Source: Aestuariibius violaceus | GTDB lineage: Bacteria; Pseudomonadota; Alphaproteobacteria; Rhodobacterales; Rhodobacteraceae | Assembly: GCF_040779325.2 (NCBI RefSeq) | Contig: NZ_JBFONT020000002.1 | Location: forward strand, 434,001-498,000 | Direction of reading: 5' to 3' | Length of the DNA stretch: 64,000 nt | Shown here: positions 32,568-42,297 of the stretch, piece after piece | Layout of the letters: each line of letters begins with the position of its first letter | Numbering within the stretch: the stretch's first letter is position 1 | The notes under the pieces: model-generated | What the model was told of the DNA's origin: nothing | Databases searched by the model: none | Seen by the model: only the letters and a program-made list of their open reading frames with translations | Program-made: the position numbers and the translations under genes

Positions 32568-34226
32568 CTAGTCGCCACGCTTGAGCGCGAGACAGGGCTG
32601 CCAGGGCCCGAGATGCAGCCGGTAATCCGGTGTTGGTGCGGCACCGCCGAGTTCTGACCCGATCGTCATCCAATCACCCGCGGGCATACCGTGGACGGAG
32701 GGCGTGTCGGACAGGTTGAAGGCACAAAAGATTGTCTGATCCTCGTAAGTGCGGGTGAAGGCGAGGATGTCGCCGTAAGCGAAGATGCCCTCATGCCGGC
32801 CGTGCAGAAGCGCCTTATGGGCGCGGCGGAACGCGATGGCGCGGCGGTAATGATGCAGGATCGCGCCTGGGTCATCTTCTTGCACGGCTACCGCACGATT
32901 GAGGTGGTCATGGCTGATCGGAAGCCAGGGATCACCTTGAGTGAAACCGGCGTTCTGGTTGGACTGCTCCCAAACCATCGGTGTGCGGCAACCGTCGCGG
33001 CCCTTGTATTCCGGCCAGAATTCGATGCCGTACGGGTCTTGCAAATCCTCGAAAGCAACGTCCGCCTCGGGCAGGCCCAATTCTTCGCCTTGATAGAGGC
33101 AGACGGATCCGGGCAGGCACATGAGCATCGTGGTGAAAGCTCTGTGAGCCGCAGGGGTCAGTTCCCACCTTGAAGTATGGCGCGTCACGTCGTGGTTGGA
33201 GAAGGCCCAGCAGGGCCAACCGTCTTTGGCGACGCGGTCGACCTCGGCAAAGACTTCGGCGATGCGTTGGGCGTTCAACTGGTTCTTGGCGAGGAATTCG
33301 AAAGCATAGCACATCTGCACCCCATCGGTCCCGCGTGTGTATTCACCAAGAAGCTCGAGCCCCCGCTGTGCGTCACCGACCTCTCCCACCGCGGCGGCGG
33401 CGGGATATTCGTCAAGCAGTTCGCGGAAGCGGCGAAGGAACCCGAGGTTTTCCGGCCGATTCTTGGAGTAGACGTGGTCCTGATGATTGTAGGGGTTCAC
33501 CGAGGGCGCGATATACGCGTTGCGGCTTTCTTGGGGGAGCGCGGGATTGTCCCGTAACTCCTTGTCGGCAAAGTAGAAGTTGATCGTATCGAGGCGGAAT
33601 CCGTCAACACCGCGATCGAGCCAGAAGCGTGTGACACCGAGAAGCGCGTTCTGAACGTCCTCATTGTGGAAGTTGAGATCCGGCTGGCTGACAAGGAAGT
33701 TGTGCAGATAGTACTGCTCGCGCCGCGCATCCCATTGCCAGGCAGGCCCGCCGAAGATTGAGAGCCAGTTATTGGGTGGTGTGCCATCGGGCTTGGGGTC
33801 GGACCAGACGTACCAATCGGCGCGGCGGTTGTCGCGGTTCTGGCGGCTCTCCTCAAACCACGGGTGCTGGTCCGAGGTGTGCGACAAGACGAGGTCGATC
33901 ATCACCTTCACACCCAGCCGATGCGCAGTGTCGATCACCGCATCGAAATCGGCGAGCGTGCCGAACATCGGATCGACATCGCAATAATCGCTGACGTCGT
34001 AGCCGAAATCCTTCATCGGCGACGTGAAAAAGGGCGAGATCCAGATCGCGTCAACACCGAGCGAAGCAATGTAGGGCAGCCTCTGGACGATGCCCAGAAG
34101 GTCGCCGACCCCGTCGCCATTGGTGTCCTGGTAGCTGCGCGGATAGATCTGATAGATGATGGCGCCGCGCCACCAATCCTTATCCACTTGTGTGCCGCCG
34201 ATCACCGGCCGCTCCATCGTGTTCAT
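32568..34226 (-). CDS. aglA: Alpha-glucosidase, GH13
   Basis: A 552-residue GH13 enzyme, probably cytoplasmic since no signal peptide is present. It would hydrolyse imported alpha-glucosides (sucrose, maltose, trehalose) to glucose. The first conserved region is MIDLVLSHTSDQHPWF. The nucleophile Asp is in GVDGFRLDTINF (near residue 214), the acid/base Glu in AAVGEVGD (near 280), and the transition-state Asp in FSNHDVTRH. It lies between the permease and ATPase genes, as in the Sinorhizobium aglEFGAK operon. Confidence 0.94.
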   Translation of the reverse strand: MNTMERPVIGGTQVDKDWWRGAIIYQIYPRSYQDTNGDGVGDLLGIVQRLPYIASLGVDAIWISPFFTSPMKDFGYDVSDYCDVDPMFGTLADFDAVIDTAHRLGVKVMIDLVLSHTSDQHPWFEESRQNRDNRRADWYVWSDPKPDGTPPNNWLSIFGGPAWQWDARREQYYLHNFLVSQPDLNFHNEDVQNALLGVTRFWLDRGVDGFRLDTINFYFADKELRDNPALPQESRNAYIAPSVNPYNHQDHVYSKNRPENLGFLRRFRELLDEYPAAAAVGEVGDAQRGLELLGEYTRGTDGVQMCYAFEFLAKNQLNAQRIAEVFAEVDRVAKDGWPCWAFSNHDVTRHTSRWELTPAAHRAFTTMLMCLPGSVCLYQGEELGLPEADVAFEDLQDPYGIEFWPEYKGRDGCRTPMVWEQSNQNAGFTQGDPWLPISHDHLNRAVAVQEDDPGAILHHYRRAIAFRRAHKALLHGRHEGIFAYGDILAFTRTYEDQTIFCAFNLSDTPSVHGMPAGDWMTIGSELGGAAPTPDYRLHLGPWQPCLALKRGD

Positions 34227-34237
34227 CTGGCGAACCC

Positions 34238-35491
34238 TTATTTAACCGATCCAGCGAGCAGGCCGCGGACGAGATAACGTTGCATCGTGAAGAAGACGAT
34301 CAGCGGCACGGCAATCGAGATGAACGCCGCCGCGGCGAGGATGCCCCAATCGCCGCCGCGCGAACCAAGCAGGTCGTCGGCGATCTTGACCGTCATGACC
34401 CAGCTTTCACTGTTGGACGGCAAGAAGACCTTTGCCACGAGCAGATCGTTCCATGTCCAGAGGAACTGGAAGATCGCGAAGGAGGCAAGCGCCGGGAAGG
34501 ACAGCGGGAGGACGATCCGAGTGAAGACCTGGAAGTCGGTCGCCCCATCGACCTTCGCGCTTTCGATGATGTCGCGCGGCAGGCCGACCATGTAGTTGCG
34601 TAAGAGATAGATCGCGAGCGGTAGACCGAACCCCGTATGAGCAAGCCAGATGCCGAGGTAGCTTTGCCCGATCCCCACCATGTTGTGCAGCCGGAGCATC
34701 GGGACGAGCGCCAGCTGAAGCGGCACGACAAGAAGGCCCACGACAAGGGCGATCAGAAGGCCCCGTCCTGGGAAATCCATCCAGGCAAGCGCATAGGCCG
34801 CGAAGGCCGCGATCAGGATCGGGATGATCGTCGCCGGGATCGTTACCGTCAGCGTGTTGATGAAGGCGCGGTCCATGTTGTCGGAGTTCAGGATGATCTC
34901 GTAATTGTCGAGACTGAAATCCGGAGGTTGTTCCGCCGTGATATAAAGCGACGGCGCGCGGTCGATCTCATCCGCGTCGGCATAGACGAAATCACCGTTC
35001 GCCTCGATCGAGAGACTTCGGTCGATCGAGGCCGAGAGGATCGGGCGACCCTCCTCATCCTGTTCGGGGATCGGTGGATCCTCGCCTGTGGGCCAGCCGA
35101 GTTCGATTCGTTCGTCGTCGGTGGATCCGTCAGTCTCCTGCACGGTGGCGTTGAATCGGGCATAGGTCTCGCCCGGGCGGGCGGCGTCGGGCGCGCGGCT
35201 GGCGATGCCGAAAGCGGAAACGTCTCCTGCCCCGTCCTGGCCGAAGACATTGCCTTCAAGGATAAAGAGGCCGTCTCGCTGGGTTACCCCCTCAGGCTCG
35301 GGCTGGACGCGGAACGCCTGCTCTACCGGAAAGGCGGAGGCCCACCAGCCACTTTCGCTGATCTGGTCGCGGTCGCGGAAAGACGAAACGAGAAGGCCGA
35401 TCGTAGGCACGAGCCACAGGATGACAAGGAAGGCAACGGAGAGGTTTGTGACGATGGAGAGCGAGGATTTGGTGCCGGCGATATTGTCCAT
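34238..35491 (-). CDS. aglG: Alpha-glucoside ABC transporter permease AglG
   Basis: A 417-residue inner-membrane permease of the MalG class. Five or six C-terminal membrane segments and the EAA loop (ESAKVDGATDFQVFTRIVLP) are clear. Between the first membrane segment and the core is a periplasmic insert of about 150 residues, as in known AglG proteins and unlike ordinary MalG. The start overlaps the aglF stop by one base (TGATG). Confidence 0.93.
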   Translation of the reverse strand: MDNIAGTKSSLSIVTNLSVAFLVILWLVPTIGLLVSSFRDRDQISESGWWASAFPVEQAFRVQPEPEGVTQRDGLFILEGNVFGQDGAGDVSAFGIASRAPDAARPGETYARFNATVQETDGSTDDERIELGWPTGEDPPIPEQDEEGRPILSASIDRSLSIEANGDFVYADADEIDRAPSLYITAEQPPDFSLDNYEIILNSDNMDRAFINTLTVTIPATIIPILIAAFAAYALAWMDFPGRGLLIALVVGLLVVPLQLALVPMLRLHNMVGIGQSYLGIWLAHTGFGLPLAIYLLRNYMVGLPRDIIESAKVDGATDFQVFTRIVLPLSFPALASFAIFQFLWTWNDLLVAKVFLPSNSESWVMTVKIADDLLGSRGGDWGILAAAAFISIAVPLIVFFTMQRYLVRGLLAGSVK

Positions 35492-36468
35492 CAGCGCATC
35501 TCCTTCCGGGCATTAATGATGTTCCAGATCATCACCGGCAGGACGATGATCATGATGACGAAGGCGACGGCGGTGGCCCGCCCGTCGTCCCGGAACATGA
35601 AATCCATCATGTAACTCGGCAGGATCTCGGTATCGAAATTACCGCCGGTCATGGCGTAGACGATGTCGAACACCTTGAGCACGAGGATCGTGATCGTTGT
35701 CCAGACCACAACGATGGTGCCCATGATCTGCGGGATCTTGATCTTGAAGAAGATCTGGAACGGGTTCGCGCCGTCGATGATGGCGGCCTCGATCGTTTCT
35801 TCGGGAATGCCGCGAAGGGCGGCAGAGAGGATGACCATGGCAAAACCCGTCTGGATCCAGATCAGGATCACCATCAGGAAGAAGTTGTTCCAGAACGGGA
35901 TCTGCAGCGGGTCAACCGGGACCATGCCCATCATGTCGCGAACGGCGTTGATAATGCCGATATCGGGGTCGTTGGCGTAGACAAATTTCCAGATCAGCGA
36001 AGCGCCGACGAACGAGATCGCCATTGGCATGAAGATCAGCGACTTGGCGATGTTCCCCCAGGAAAGCCGGTCAGTCAGCTGCGCGACCAGAAGGCCAAGA
36101 AAGGTCGCCATGGCGGGGACGACAAGCGCCCAGAGGACGTTGTTGAAGAACGCTGTTTGAAACCCGTCCTCGGCGAACATTGTCGTGTAGTTGCCAAGAC
36201 CGACAAACTCATCCCCCGCGCGGTTGTAAAGCGAACGGATGAACGAGCCGATCACCGGATAGACGAGGTAGAGGCCAAGCGCGAACATTGCGGGGAAGAG
36301 GAAGAGCCAGGGTCGGACCTGGTTGGCGCGGTTTATGTTACGGCCCGCATCATCACCGCGTGGCGGGAAGATGACCTTATCCAGGACAAGGTTGGAGGCA
36401 TAGAAGTATCCCACGCAGCCCCCAACCCCGACGATGATGGTGATGAGACCCTGCAGAATCGGTGACAT
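35491..36468 (-). CDS. aglF: Alpha-glucoside ABC transporter permease AglF
   Basis: A 325-residue permease of the MalF class. The core EAA loop reads EETIEAAIIDGANPFQIFFK. An extra N-terminal membrane segment (residues 5-28) precedes the usual six. The start at 36466-36468 has GGAGG seven bases ahead; a longer in-frame start lacks such a signal. A large hairpin separates it from aglE, which may lower permease output relative to the binding protein. Confidence 0.93.
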   Translation of the reverse strand: MSPILQGLITIIVGVGGCVGYFYASNLVLDKVIFPPRGDDAGRNINRANQVRPWLFLFPAMFALGLYLVYPVIGSFIRSLYNRAGDEFVGLGNYTTMFAEDGFQTAFFNNVLWALVVPAMATFLGLLVAQLTDRLSWGNIAKSLIFMPMAISFVGASLIWKFVYANDPDIGIINAVRDMMGMVPVDPLQIPFWNNFFLMVILIWIQTGFAMVILSAALRGIPEETIEAAIIDGANPFQIFFKIKIPQIMGTIVVVWTTITILVLKVFDIVYAMTGGNFDTEILPSYMMDFMFRDDGRATAVAFVIMIIVLPVMIWNIINARKEMR

Positions 36469-36545
36469 CCGCGATCCTCCCCCGATTGTGAATGCGGCCC
36501 GGTTCACTCCGCGCCGTCTTGTTGGTTTTGCGCCCGGTGGGGCGT

Positions 36546-36571
36546 GGCCCCGCCGTTTGAACGGCGGGGTC
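36546..36571 (-). promoter_or_regulatory. Intercistronic hairpin between aglE and aglF
   Basis: CCCCGCCGTT and AACGGCGGGG (36548-36569) form a near-perfect palindrome that can extend to about 12 pairs. It begins four bases after the aglE stop codon and lacks a T run. Such hairpins after binding-protein genes usually stabilise the upstream message or cause partial termination. Confidence 0.65.
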
Positions 36572-36575
36572 GTGC

Positions 36576-37919
36576 TTAGTTCATCGAGCTCCAGCGGTCC
36601 TGGATGCCGGAGGCGACGCTTTCGGCATCTTCGCCGGTCACGTAATCGACCATGCCGGTCCAGAACGCCCCTGCCCCGATCTCGCCCGGCATGAGGTCCG
36701 AACCATCGAAGCGGAAAGTCGTCGCGTTCAGAAGAACGTCGCCCAGCGCCTTATTGGTATCGTTGGCGTAGAGATCGGTGTTGACGCCGCTATGGGGTGT
36801 CAGGAAGCCCGACAACGCCATCCACGTCTCGTGCGCGATCGGCGTCTGCAGATACTCGATCAGCGCATGGGCGGCCGGGCTATCGTTGGTGATCGCCCAA
36901 AGCGTGCCGGCACCCAGAACGGGTTGACCCAGATCCTGCCCCTCATAGGCCGGGAAGTAGAAGAAGTCGGCATCCGAGTCTTCTGGAAAGAAGGTCGGGA
37001 TGAACGACGCCTGGCGGTGCATGTAGCATTCCGGCGGAATGGCAAACAGGCCGGCGGGGCTATCGCGGAAGTCTGTCGTGGCCACTGCCTGCGCGCCGCC
37101 ATTTACGTAGTCGTCATTCTTCGCAAAGTAGCCGAATTCCTCGATCGCGCCGACGACGGCAGGATCATCGAACGGGATCTCATTGGCCACCCACTGGTCG
37201 TAGACTTCGGGCGGCTGTGTGCGAAGCATCATATCCTCGACCCAATCAGTCGCCGGCCAGCCTGTAGCGGCGCCGGAGCCCAGACCGATGCACCAGGGCG
37301 TACCGCCATCATCAACAATCTGATCGGTGAGTTCTTTCAGCTCTTCCATCGTCTCGGGCACGTCGTAGCCCGTCTCGTCGAAAGCCTCGGGGCTGTACCA
37401 AACGAGCGATTTCACATCGACCTTGTAGAAAAAGCCGTAAAGGCTTTCACTGCCGTCCTGCCCGGCATAGGTGCCGAGATCGACCCAGGACTGCCCGGCG
37501 GCGTAGTTTTCGGCGAGCCAATCAGCGGTGCCGTCTGCCAGCGGCGTCAGAAGACCCTGCGAAGCCATGTCAGAGGCAAGACCTGGCTGCGGGAAGACGG
37601 CGACGTTCGGGGCGGAGCCCGCGCGGGAGGAGATCACGATGTCCTGCTCGAAGCTGTCAGAGCCGGAATAGTTCACGGTTGCACCAGTTGCCTCGGCGAA
37701 GTAGGCCAACACCTTCTCAACGTTTTCGGCATCGAGACCGGTCCACGGCCCGGTGATCTCGATCGTCTGACCGCTCAGGTCATGGGCATCGGAGAAGGCG
37801 TTGAAGCTGTCCCAGTTGAAATCGCCCTCTCCCGGGGTGAATTCGAGATGGCCACCGGCCTGTGCCGCCCCTGCCGCAAGTGCGAGCGCAGCGGCACCGG
37901 CGAGATAACGTGTTTTCAT
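36576..37919 (-). CDS. aglE: Alpha-glucoside ABC transporter substrate-binding protein
   Basis: A 447-residue periplasmic binding protein. The signal peptide is residues 1-21 (KTRYLAGAAALALAAGAAQA). The mature protein has the family 1 solute-binding pattern: IEITGPWTGLDAENVEKVL near 54 and a tryptophan- and aspartate-rich ligand region. It captures alpha-glucosides for AglFG. First gene of aglEFGAK. GGGAGG precedes its ATG. Confidence 0.94.
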   Translation of the reverse strand: MKTRYLAGAAALALAAGAAQAGGHLEFTPGEGDFNWDSFNAFSDAHDLSGQTIEITGPWTGLDAENVEKVLAYFAEATGATVNYSGSDSFEQDIVISSRAGSAPNVAVFPQPGLASDMASQGLLTPLADGTADWLAENYAAGQSWVDLGTYAGQDGSESLYGFFYKVDVKSLVWYSPEAFDETGYDVPETMEELKELTDQIVDDGGTPWCIGLGSGAATGWPATDWVEDMMLRTQPPEVYDQWVANEIPFDDPAVVGAIEEFGYFAKNDDYVNGGAQAVATTDFRDSPAGLFAIPPECYMHRQASFIPTFFPEDSDADFFYFPAYEGQDLGQPVLGAGTLWAITNDSPAAHALIEYLQTPIAHETWMALSGFLTPHSGVNTDLYANDTNKALGDVLLNATTFRFDGSDLMPGEIGAGAFWTGMVDYVTGEDAESVASGIQDRWSSMN

Positions 37920-38128
37920 GTGATCCTCCCGATCGTGTCACCGGCAGATGTCGCGGTGACCATCTGTTACAGGGCCCGGAATCGTTGCCGGGCTCTCATG
38001 TTGGCACATGCGAGACTCGCAGCACGTTATGGGCGAGTCAACCGGACACCGGCCCCGAAAAGCCTTTGCAAGTGCAGCATTTACAAAGGAAAGCGATGCT
38101 TTGACCCTGAAAAGCACGCGAAATAAGG

Positions 38129-38136
38129 TAGCGCTA
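38129..38136. promoter_or_regulatory. Candidate LacI-family operator (TAGCGCTA)
   Basis: A perfect 8-base palindrome, TAGCGCTA with central CG, inside GGTAGCGCTAAC, 27 bases before the beta-glucosidase start in the divergent agl region. LacI-family regulators, including AglR-type, favour such CG-centred sites. No regulator gene is next to it. Confidence 0.4.
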
Positions 38137-38163
38137 ACACTCATTTGCATTGGAGAGCTTGCC

Positions 38164-39489
38164 GTGACCTTTACTCACTCGCGTGGGGACTTCCCCAATG
38201 GCTTCATTTTTGGCGCAGCAACCTCGGCCTATCAGATCGAGGGGCATCGATTCGGCGGTGCAGGGCCGACTCATTGGGACACCTTCGCTCAGACACCAGG
38301 CAACGTCATCCGGGCGGAGAACGGGGCCACCGCGTGCGACCATTACCACCGATACAACGAGGATCTTGATCTGCTCAAGGCTGGCAACTTCGATGCCTAT
38401 CGCTTCTCCACGAGTTGGGCGCGGGTGATGCCGGATGGGCGGACACCCAATCCGGACGGCCTTGATTTCTACGACAGGCTCGTCGACGGGATGCTCGAGC
38501 GTGGGTTGCAACCCTGGGCGACACTCTATCATTGGGAGTTGCCGGCGGCACTGGCCGATCAGGGTGGTTGGCGGAACCGGGACATCGCAAACTGGTTCGG
38601 GGAGTTCACCCGAACGATCATGGGCCGGATCGGAGATCGGGTACATGCTGCAGCCCCGATCAACGAACCCTGGTGCGTCGGCTGGCTAAGCCATTTCCTT
38701 GGTCACCATGCACCCGGGCTGCGTGACATCCGGGCGACGGCGCGGGCGATGCACCACGTTCTGCTGGCCCATGGCACGGCCATCCAGGCGATGCGCAGTC
38801 TGGGAATGACCAACCTCGGTGCTGTTTGTAACTTTGAATGGGCCGCGCCTGCCGATGACTCGGCAGAGGCCAGAGCGGCGGCCGATCTCTATGACGGTTA
38901 CTACAATCGTTTCTTCCTAGGTGGGCTGTTCCACCGGGCTTACCCAGAGAATGTGCTGGAGGGGCTCGGGCCACATCTGCCAGAGGGATGGCAAGACGAT
39001 TTCGACACGATCGCTACGCCGGTCGACTGGCTTGGCATCAACTACTACACGCGTAAACTGATTGCGCCCGATGAGGGTCCCTGGCCCGCCCATAGGGAAA
39101 TCGGGGGGCCGCTGCCGAAAACGCTGATGGAGTGGGAGATTTATCCGGATGGACTTCACGGCTTCCTTACCCGGACCCATTCCGAGTACACGCGAGGCCT
39201 CCCGATCTATATCACCGAGAACGGAATGGCGTCCGCCGATAGAGTAGCAGGTGGCGAGGTCGCCGATCCCGACCGCATTGCGTATCTGGAGGCTCATTTC
39301 TCGGCAGCGCTTCGCGCATTGAGCGAGGGTGTGCCTCTGAAGGGCTACTTTGTCTGGTCGCTTCTCGATAACTACGAATGGGCACTCGGATACGAGAAGC
39401 GGTTCGGGCTGATTCACGTGGACTGGGACAGCTTGCAGCGCACCCCGAAAGCATCCTATCACGCGCTTCAATCCGCCTTCGCGCGCTGA
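38164..39489 (+). CDS. Beta-glucosidase, GH1
   Basis: A 441-residue GH1 enzyme without a signal peptide. The N-terminus FPNGFIFGAATSAYQIEG is the GH1 signature. The acid/base Glu is in APINEPW (near residue 167) and the nucleophile Glu in YITENGMA (near residue 351). It would cleave beta-glucosides such as cellobiose. The GTG at 38164 is the likely start, with GGAGAG seven bases ahead; upstream in-frame ATG codons would add an unrelated leader. It is divergent from aglE and 10 bases ahead of glk. Confidence 0.92.
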   Translation: MTFTHSRGDFPNGFIFGAATSAYQIEGHRFGGAGPTHWDTFAQTPGNVIRAENGATACDHYHRYNEDLDLLKAGNFDAYRFSTSWARVMPDGRTPNPDGLDFYDRLVDGMLERGLQPWATLYHWELPAALADQGGWRNRDIANWFGEFTRTIMGRIGDRVHAAAPINEPWCVGWLSHFLGHHAPGLRDIRATARAMHHVLLAHGTAIQAMRSLGMTNLGAVCNFEWAAPADDSAEARAAADLYDGYYNRFFLGGLFHRAYPENVLEGLGPHLPEGWQDDFDTIATPVDWLGINYYTRKLIAPDEGPWPAHREIGGPLPKTLMEWEIYPDGLHGFLTRTHSEYTRGLPIYITENGMASADRVAGGEVADPDRIAYLEAHFSAALRALSEGVPLKGYFVWSLLDNYEWALGYEKRFGLIHVDWDSLQRTPKASYHALQSAFAR

Positions 39490-39499
39490 AGGAGCGTCC

Positions 39500-40477
39500 A
39501 TGACAGAGCTCAGCCTCGTTGCCGATATCGGCGGTACGAATACCCGCGTGGCCCTTGCCGACGGGCGCACCGTCAAGTCCGACACCATCAAGCGCTACCG
39601 CAATGCAGATCACGACGGGCTGGAAAGCGTCCTGCAGACCTACATGACAGAAATGGATGTCGATCCGGTTGCGGCAGGCATCGCCGTGGCCGGGCCCGTT
39701 CGTGACGGCAAGGCGACGATGACCAATCTTGACTGGACGATGGACAAGGAAACGCTCGAGCGGGCGGCAAATTCCGATACCGTGGCAATCCTGAATGACC
39801 TGCAGGCGCAGGGGCAGGCGCTCGGCTATCTTGACCCGTCACTCGTCACGCTGCTGGTCGAAGGGCGCGAGCGGGATAACCCGAATGCCGCCAAGCTGGT
39901 GATTGGCATCGGGACGGGATTCAATGTCGCCCCCGTCTACAATGTCGAGGAAGGGCGGGTCGTGCCACCCGCCGAGGCGGGTCATGCCAACCTGCCGATC
40001 CGGACGGAGGCCGAGCTGCGGTTGTGCCAATACGTTTCCTCAGCGCATGGGTTTGCGGCGATCGAGGATGTGGTTTCTGGCCGCGGGCTTGAGCGTGTCT
40101 ATCGTTGGCTCGGCCATGAGGTGGGCGACGAGCGCGAGATGTCGGCAAAGGACATCATGGAGGAGTGCGCGAGAGACAAAGAAGGCCGCGCCGCAGAGGC
40201 CGCGCATGTCTTTTCGCGGATGCTGGGCCGGGTCGCTGGAAATCTGGCGCTGGTCCATCTGCCTTTCGGCGGCATCTTCCTTGTCGGCGGTGTGGCACGC
40301 GCGCTCAGCCCTTACCTTGTGGAGTATGGGTTCGAAGACGCTTTCCGCGACAAGGGGCGGTTTGCGGATTTTATGAAGAACTTCTCGATCTACGTGATCG
40401 AGGACGATTACGCAGCGCTCATTGGATCGGCGAGCCACCTGCACGCGCTGCGGTTCGGCAAGCAACCGATCTCCTGA
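39500..40477 (+). CDS. glk: Glucokinase
   Basis: A 325-residue ROK-related bacterial glucokinase (Glk family) that makes glucose 6-phosphate. The ATP loop is LVADIGGTNTRVALADG. The sugar-site Asp lies in LTN-LDWTMDKE and LNDLQAQG, and a second phosphate loop in VIGIGTGFNVA. It would act on glucose released by AglA and the GH1 enzyme. Its stop is followed at once by a strong terminator. Confidence 0.95.
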   Translation: MTELSLVADIGGTNTRVALADGRTVKSDTIKRYRNADHDGLESVLQTYMTEMDVDPVAAGIAVAGPVRDGKATMTNLDWTMDKETLERAANSDTVAILNDLQAQGQALGYLDPSLVTLLVEGRERDNPNAAKLVIGIGTGFNVAPVYNVEEGRVVPPAEAGHANLPIRTEAELRLCQYVSSAHGFAAIEDVVSGRGLERVYRWLGHEVGDEREMSAKDIMEECARDKEGRAAEAAHVFSRMLGRVAGNLALVHLPFGGIFLVGGVARALSPYLVEYGFEDAFRDKGRFADFMKNFSIYVIEDDYAALIGSASHLHALRFGKQPIS

Positions 40478-40480
40478 ACG

Positions 40481-40507
40481 AAAAGGGCGCCACGGGGGCG
40501 CCCTTTT
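40481..40507. terminator. Strong bidirectional terminator between glk and glpV
   Basis: AAAAGGGCGCC and GGCGCCCTTTT form an 11-bp perfect stem with a five-base loop. A and T runs flank it on either side, so it can end transcription of glk (plus) and the glp operon (minus). Confidence 0.9.
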
Positions 40508-40521
40508 CCGATTTCTCTGGC

Positions 40522-42237
40522 CTACTGCCAGGACTGGATCAGCTCGTCGTAGGAGACAGTCTCAGGCTCTTCATCCTCGTTCTCAAGCTTGGCTTTCGGC
40601 GCACCGGCCTGATCGAGCCAAAAAGACGGATCCTGCTCTTCGTTCATGACCGGACCAAGATCACCCTGGACCCCTGCCCGCTCAAGCCGTTCGAGCACCT
40701 GCTCCTGCTGCTCGCAGAGGCTGTCGAGCGCCTCTTGCGCGGTCTTCGCACCCGACGACGCGTCACCGATGTTCTGCCACCATAGCTGAGCAAGGCGCGG
40801 ATAGTCCGGCACGTTCGTCCCTGTCGGCGACCACGCGACGCGGGCCGGCGAGCGGTAGAACTCGATCAGACCGCCAAGGTTCGGCGCGCGTTCGGTGAAG
40901 CTGTCGTGGTTGATCGTCGACTCGCGGATGAAGGTCAGGCCCGCATGGGACTTTTCGACATCCACGGTGAGCGACGTCACGAACTGGGCGTAGAGCCAGG
41001 CCGCCTGCGCGCGATCGACGGGTGTCGACTGCATCAGCGTCCAGGATCCGGCATCCTGATAGCCGACCTTCATGCCGTCCTCCCAATAGACGCCATGCGG
41101 GCTGGGCGCCATGCGCCAGCGGGGCGAGCCGTCCTCGTTCAGCACCGCCGTCGCACCCTCGCCCACCATGTCGGCGGTGAAGGCGGTGTACCAGAACATC
41201 TGCTGCGCGATGCTGCCCTGCGACGGGATCGGCCCGGATTCGCTGAACGTCATCCCGGCCGCGGCGGGCGGGGCATAATCGTTCAGCCACTGGACGTATT
41301 TCTCGATCGCATAGACCGCCGCGGGAGAGTTCGTCGCCCCGCCCCGCGCCACGCACGAGCCGACAGGCTGTGAGTTCTCGTTGACGCGGATGCCCCATTC
41401 GTCGACGGGCAGGCCGTTCGGCTCGCCCACGTCGCCCATGCCGGCCATTGACATCCAGGCATCGGTAAACCGCCAGCCGAGGCTCGGGTCCTTCTTGCCG
41501 TAATCCATGTGGCCGTAGATCTCACCTTCGACGCCCATATGGCTCAGGTCGCGGCCCGTAAAGAATTCGGCGATATCCTCATAAGCCGACCAGTTGACCG
41601 GGACCCCCAGCGGATAGCCATACTCGGCCTCAAAATCCGCCATGTTCTTGTCGTCGGTGAACCAGTCGTAGCGGAACCAGTAGAGGTTCGCGAATTGCTG
41701 GTCAGGCAGCTGGTAGAGCTTGCCGTCCGGACCGGTGGTGAATTGCAGACCGATGAAATCGTCGAGGTTCAAGTTCGGGTTGGTGACATCCGCCCCCTCG
41801 CCCGCCATCCAGTCGGTCAGGTTGCGCACCTGCTGATAGCGCCAGTGGGTGCCGATCAGGTCGCTGTCGTTGACATAGGCATCATAGACGTTCTCGCCCG
41901 ATTGCATCTGGGTCTGCAGCTTTTCGACGACGTCGCCTTCGCCGATCAGGTCGTGGTTGACCGTGATGCCGGTGATCGCCGTGAAGGCGGGGGCAAGCAC
42001 GTTGGCCTCGTATTCATGGGTCGTGATCGTCTCGGACACGACGTTGATCTCCATCCCTTCGAAGGGCTGGGCGGCGTCGATGAACCACTGCATCTCGGCT
42101 TCTTGGTCTTCCCGGGTCAGGGTCGAGCGTTCGATATTCTCGTCCAGAAACGTGCGCGCCGCATCCATGTCGGCGAAGGCGGGAATGCCAAGGCCGACAA
42201 GCGCGAGCGCCGTGGTGGATCTGAGGATCAGGTTCAT
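40522..42237 (-). CDS. glpV: Glycerol ABC transporter substrate-binding protein
   Basis: A 571-residue periplasmic binding protein with a signal peptide (residues 1-22, ending AFA). It is larger than typical family 1 binding proteins (about 430), as is the GlpV of the rhizobial glpSTPQUV glycerol importer. Features include INVVSETITTHEYEANVLAP near residue 63 and a charged C-terminal tail after about 515. It is the last gene of the operon. A 6-bp hairpin (42269-42285) stands between glpU and this gene. Confidence 0.9.
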   Translation of the reverse strand: MNLILRSTTALALVGLGIPAFADMDAARTFLDENIERSTLTREDQEAEMQWFIDAAQPFEGMEINVVSETITTHEYEANVLAPAFTAITGITVNHDLIGEGDVVEKLQTQMQSGENVYDAYVNDSDLIGTHWRYQQVRNLTDWMAGEGADVTNPNLNLDDFIGLQFTTGPDGKLYQLPDQQFANLYWFRYDWFTDDKNMADFEAEYGYPLGVPVNWSAYEDIAEFFTGRDLSHMGVEGEIYGHMDYGKKDPSLGWRFTDAWMSMAGMGDVGEPNGLPVDEWGIRVNENSQPVGSCVARGGATNSPAAVYAIEKYVQWLNDYAPPAAAGMTFSESGPIPSQGSIAQQMFWYTAFTADMVGEGATAVLNEDGSPRWRMAPSPHGVYWEDGMKVGYQDAGSWTLMQSTPVDRAQAAWLYAQFVTSLTVDVEKSHAGLTFIRESTINHDSFTERAPNLGGLIEFYRSPARVAWSPTGTNVPDYPRLAQLWWQNIGDASSGAKTAQEALDSLCEQQEQVLERLERAGVQGDLGPVMNEEQDPSFWLDQAGAPKAKLENEDEEPETVSYDELIQSWQ

Positions 42238-42268
42238 GTGGTTCCTCCCTTATTGAACCGTTTAAGTG

Positions 42269-42285
42269 GCCGGGTTGGTCCCGGC
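42269..42285 (-). promoter_or_regulatory. Small hairpin between glpU and glpV
   Basis: GCCGGG and CCCGGC pair around a five-base loop, 31 bases before the glpV ATG. It may help set the higher dose of the binding protein by protecting the processed 5' end. The stem is short. Confidence 0.35.
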
Positions 42286-42297
42286 ACGAAATGGCCG

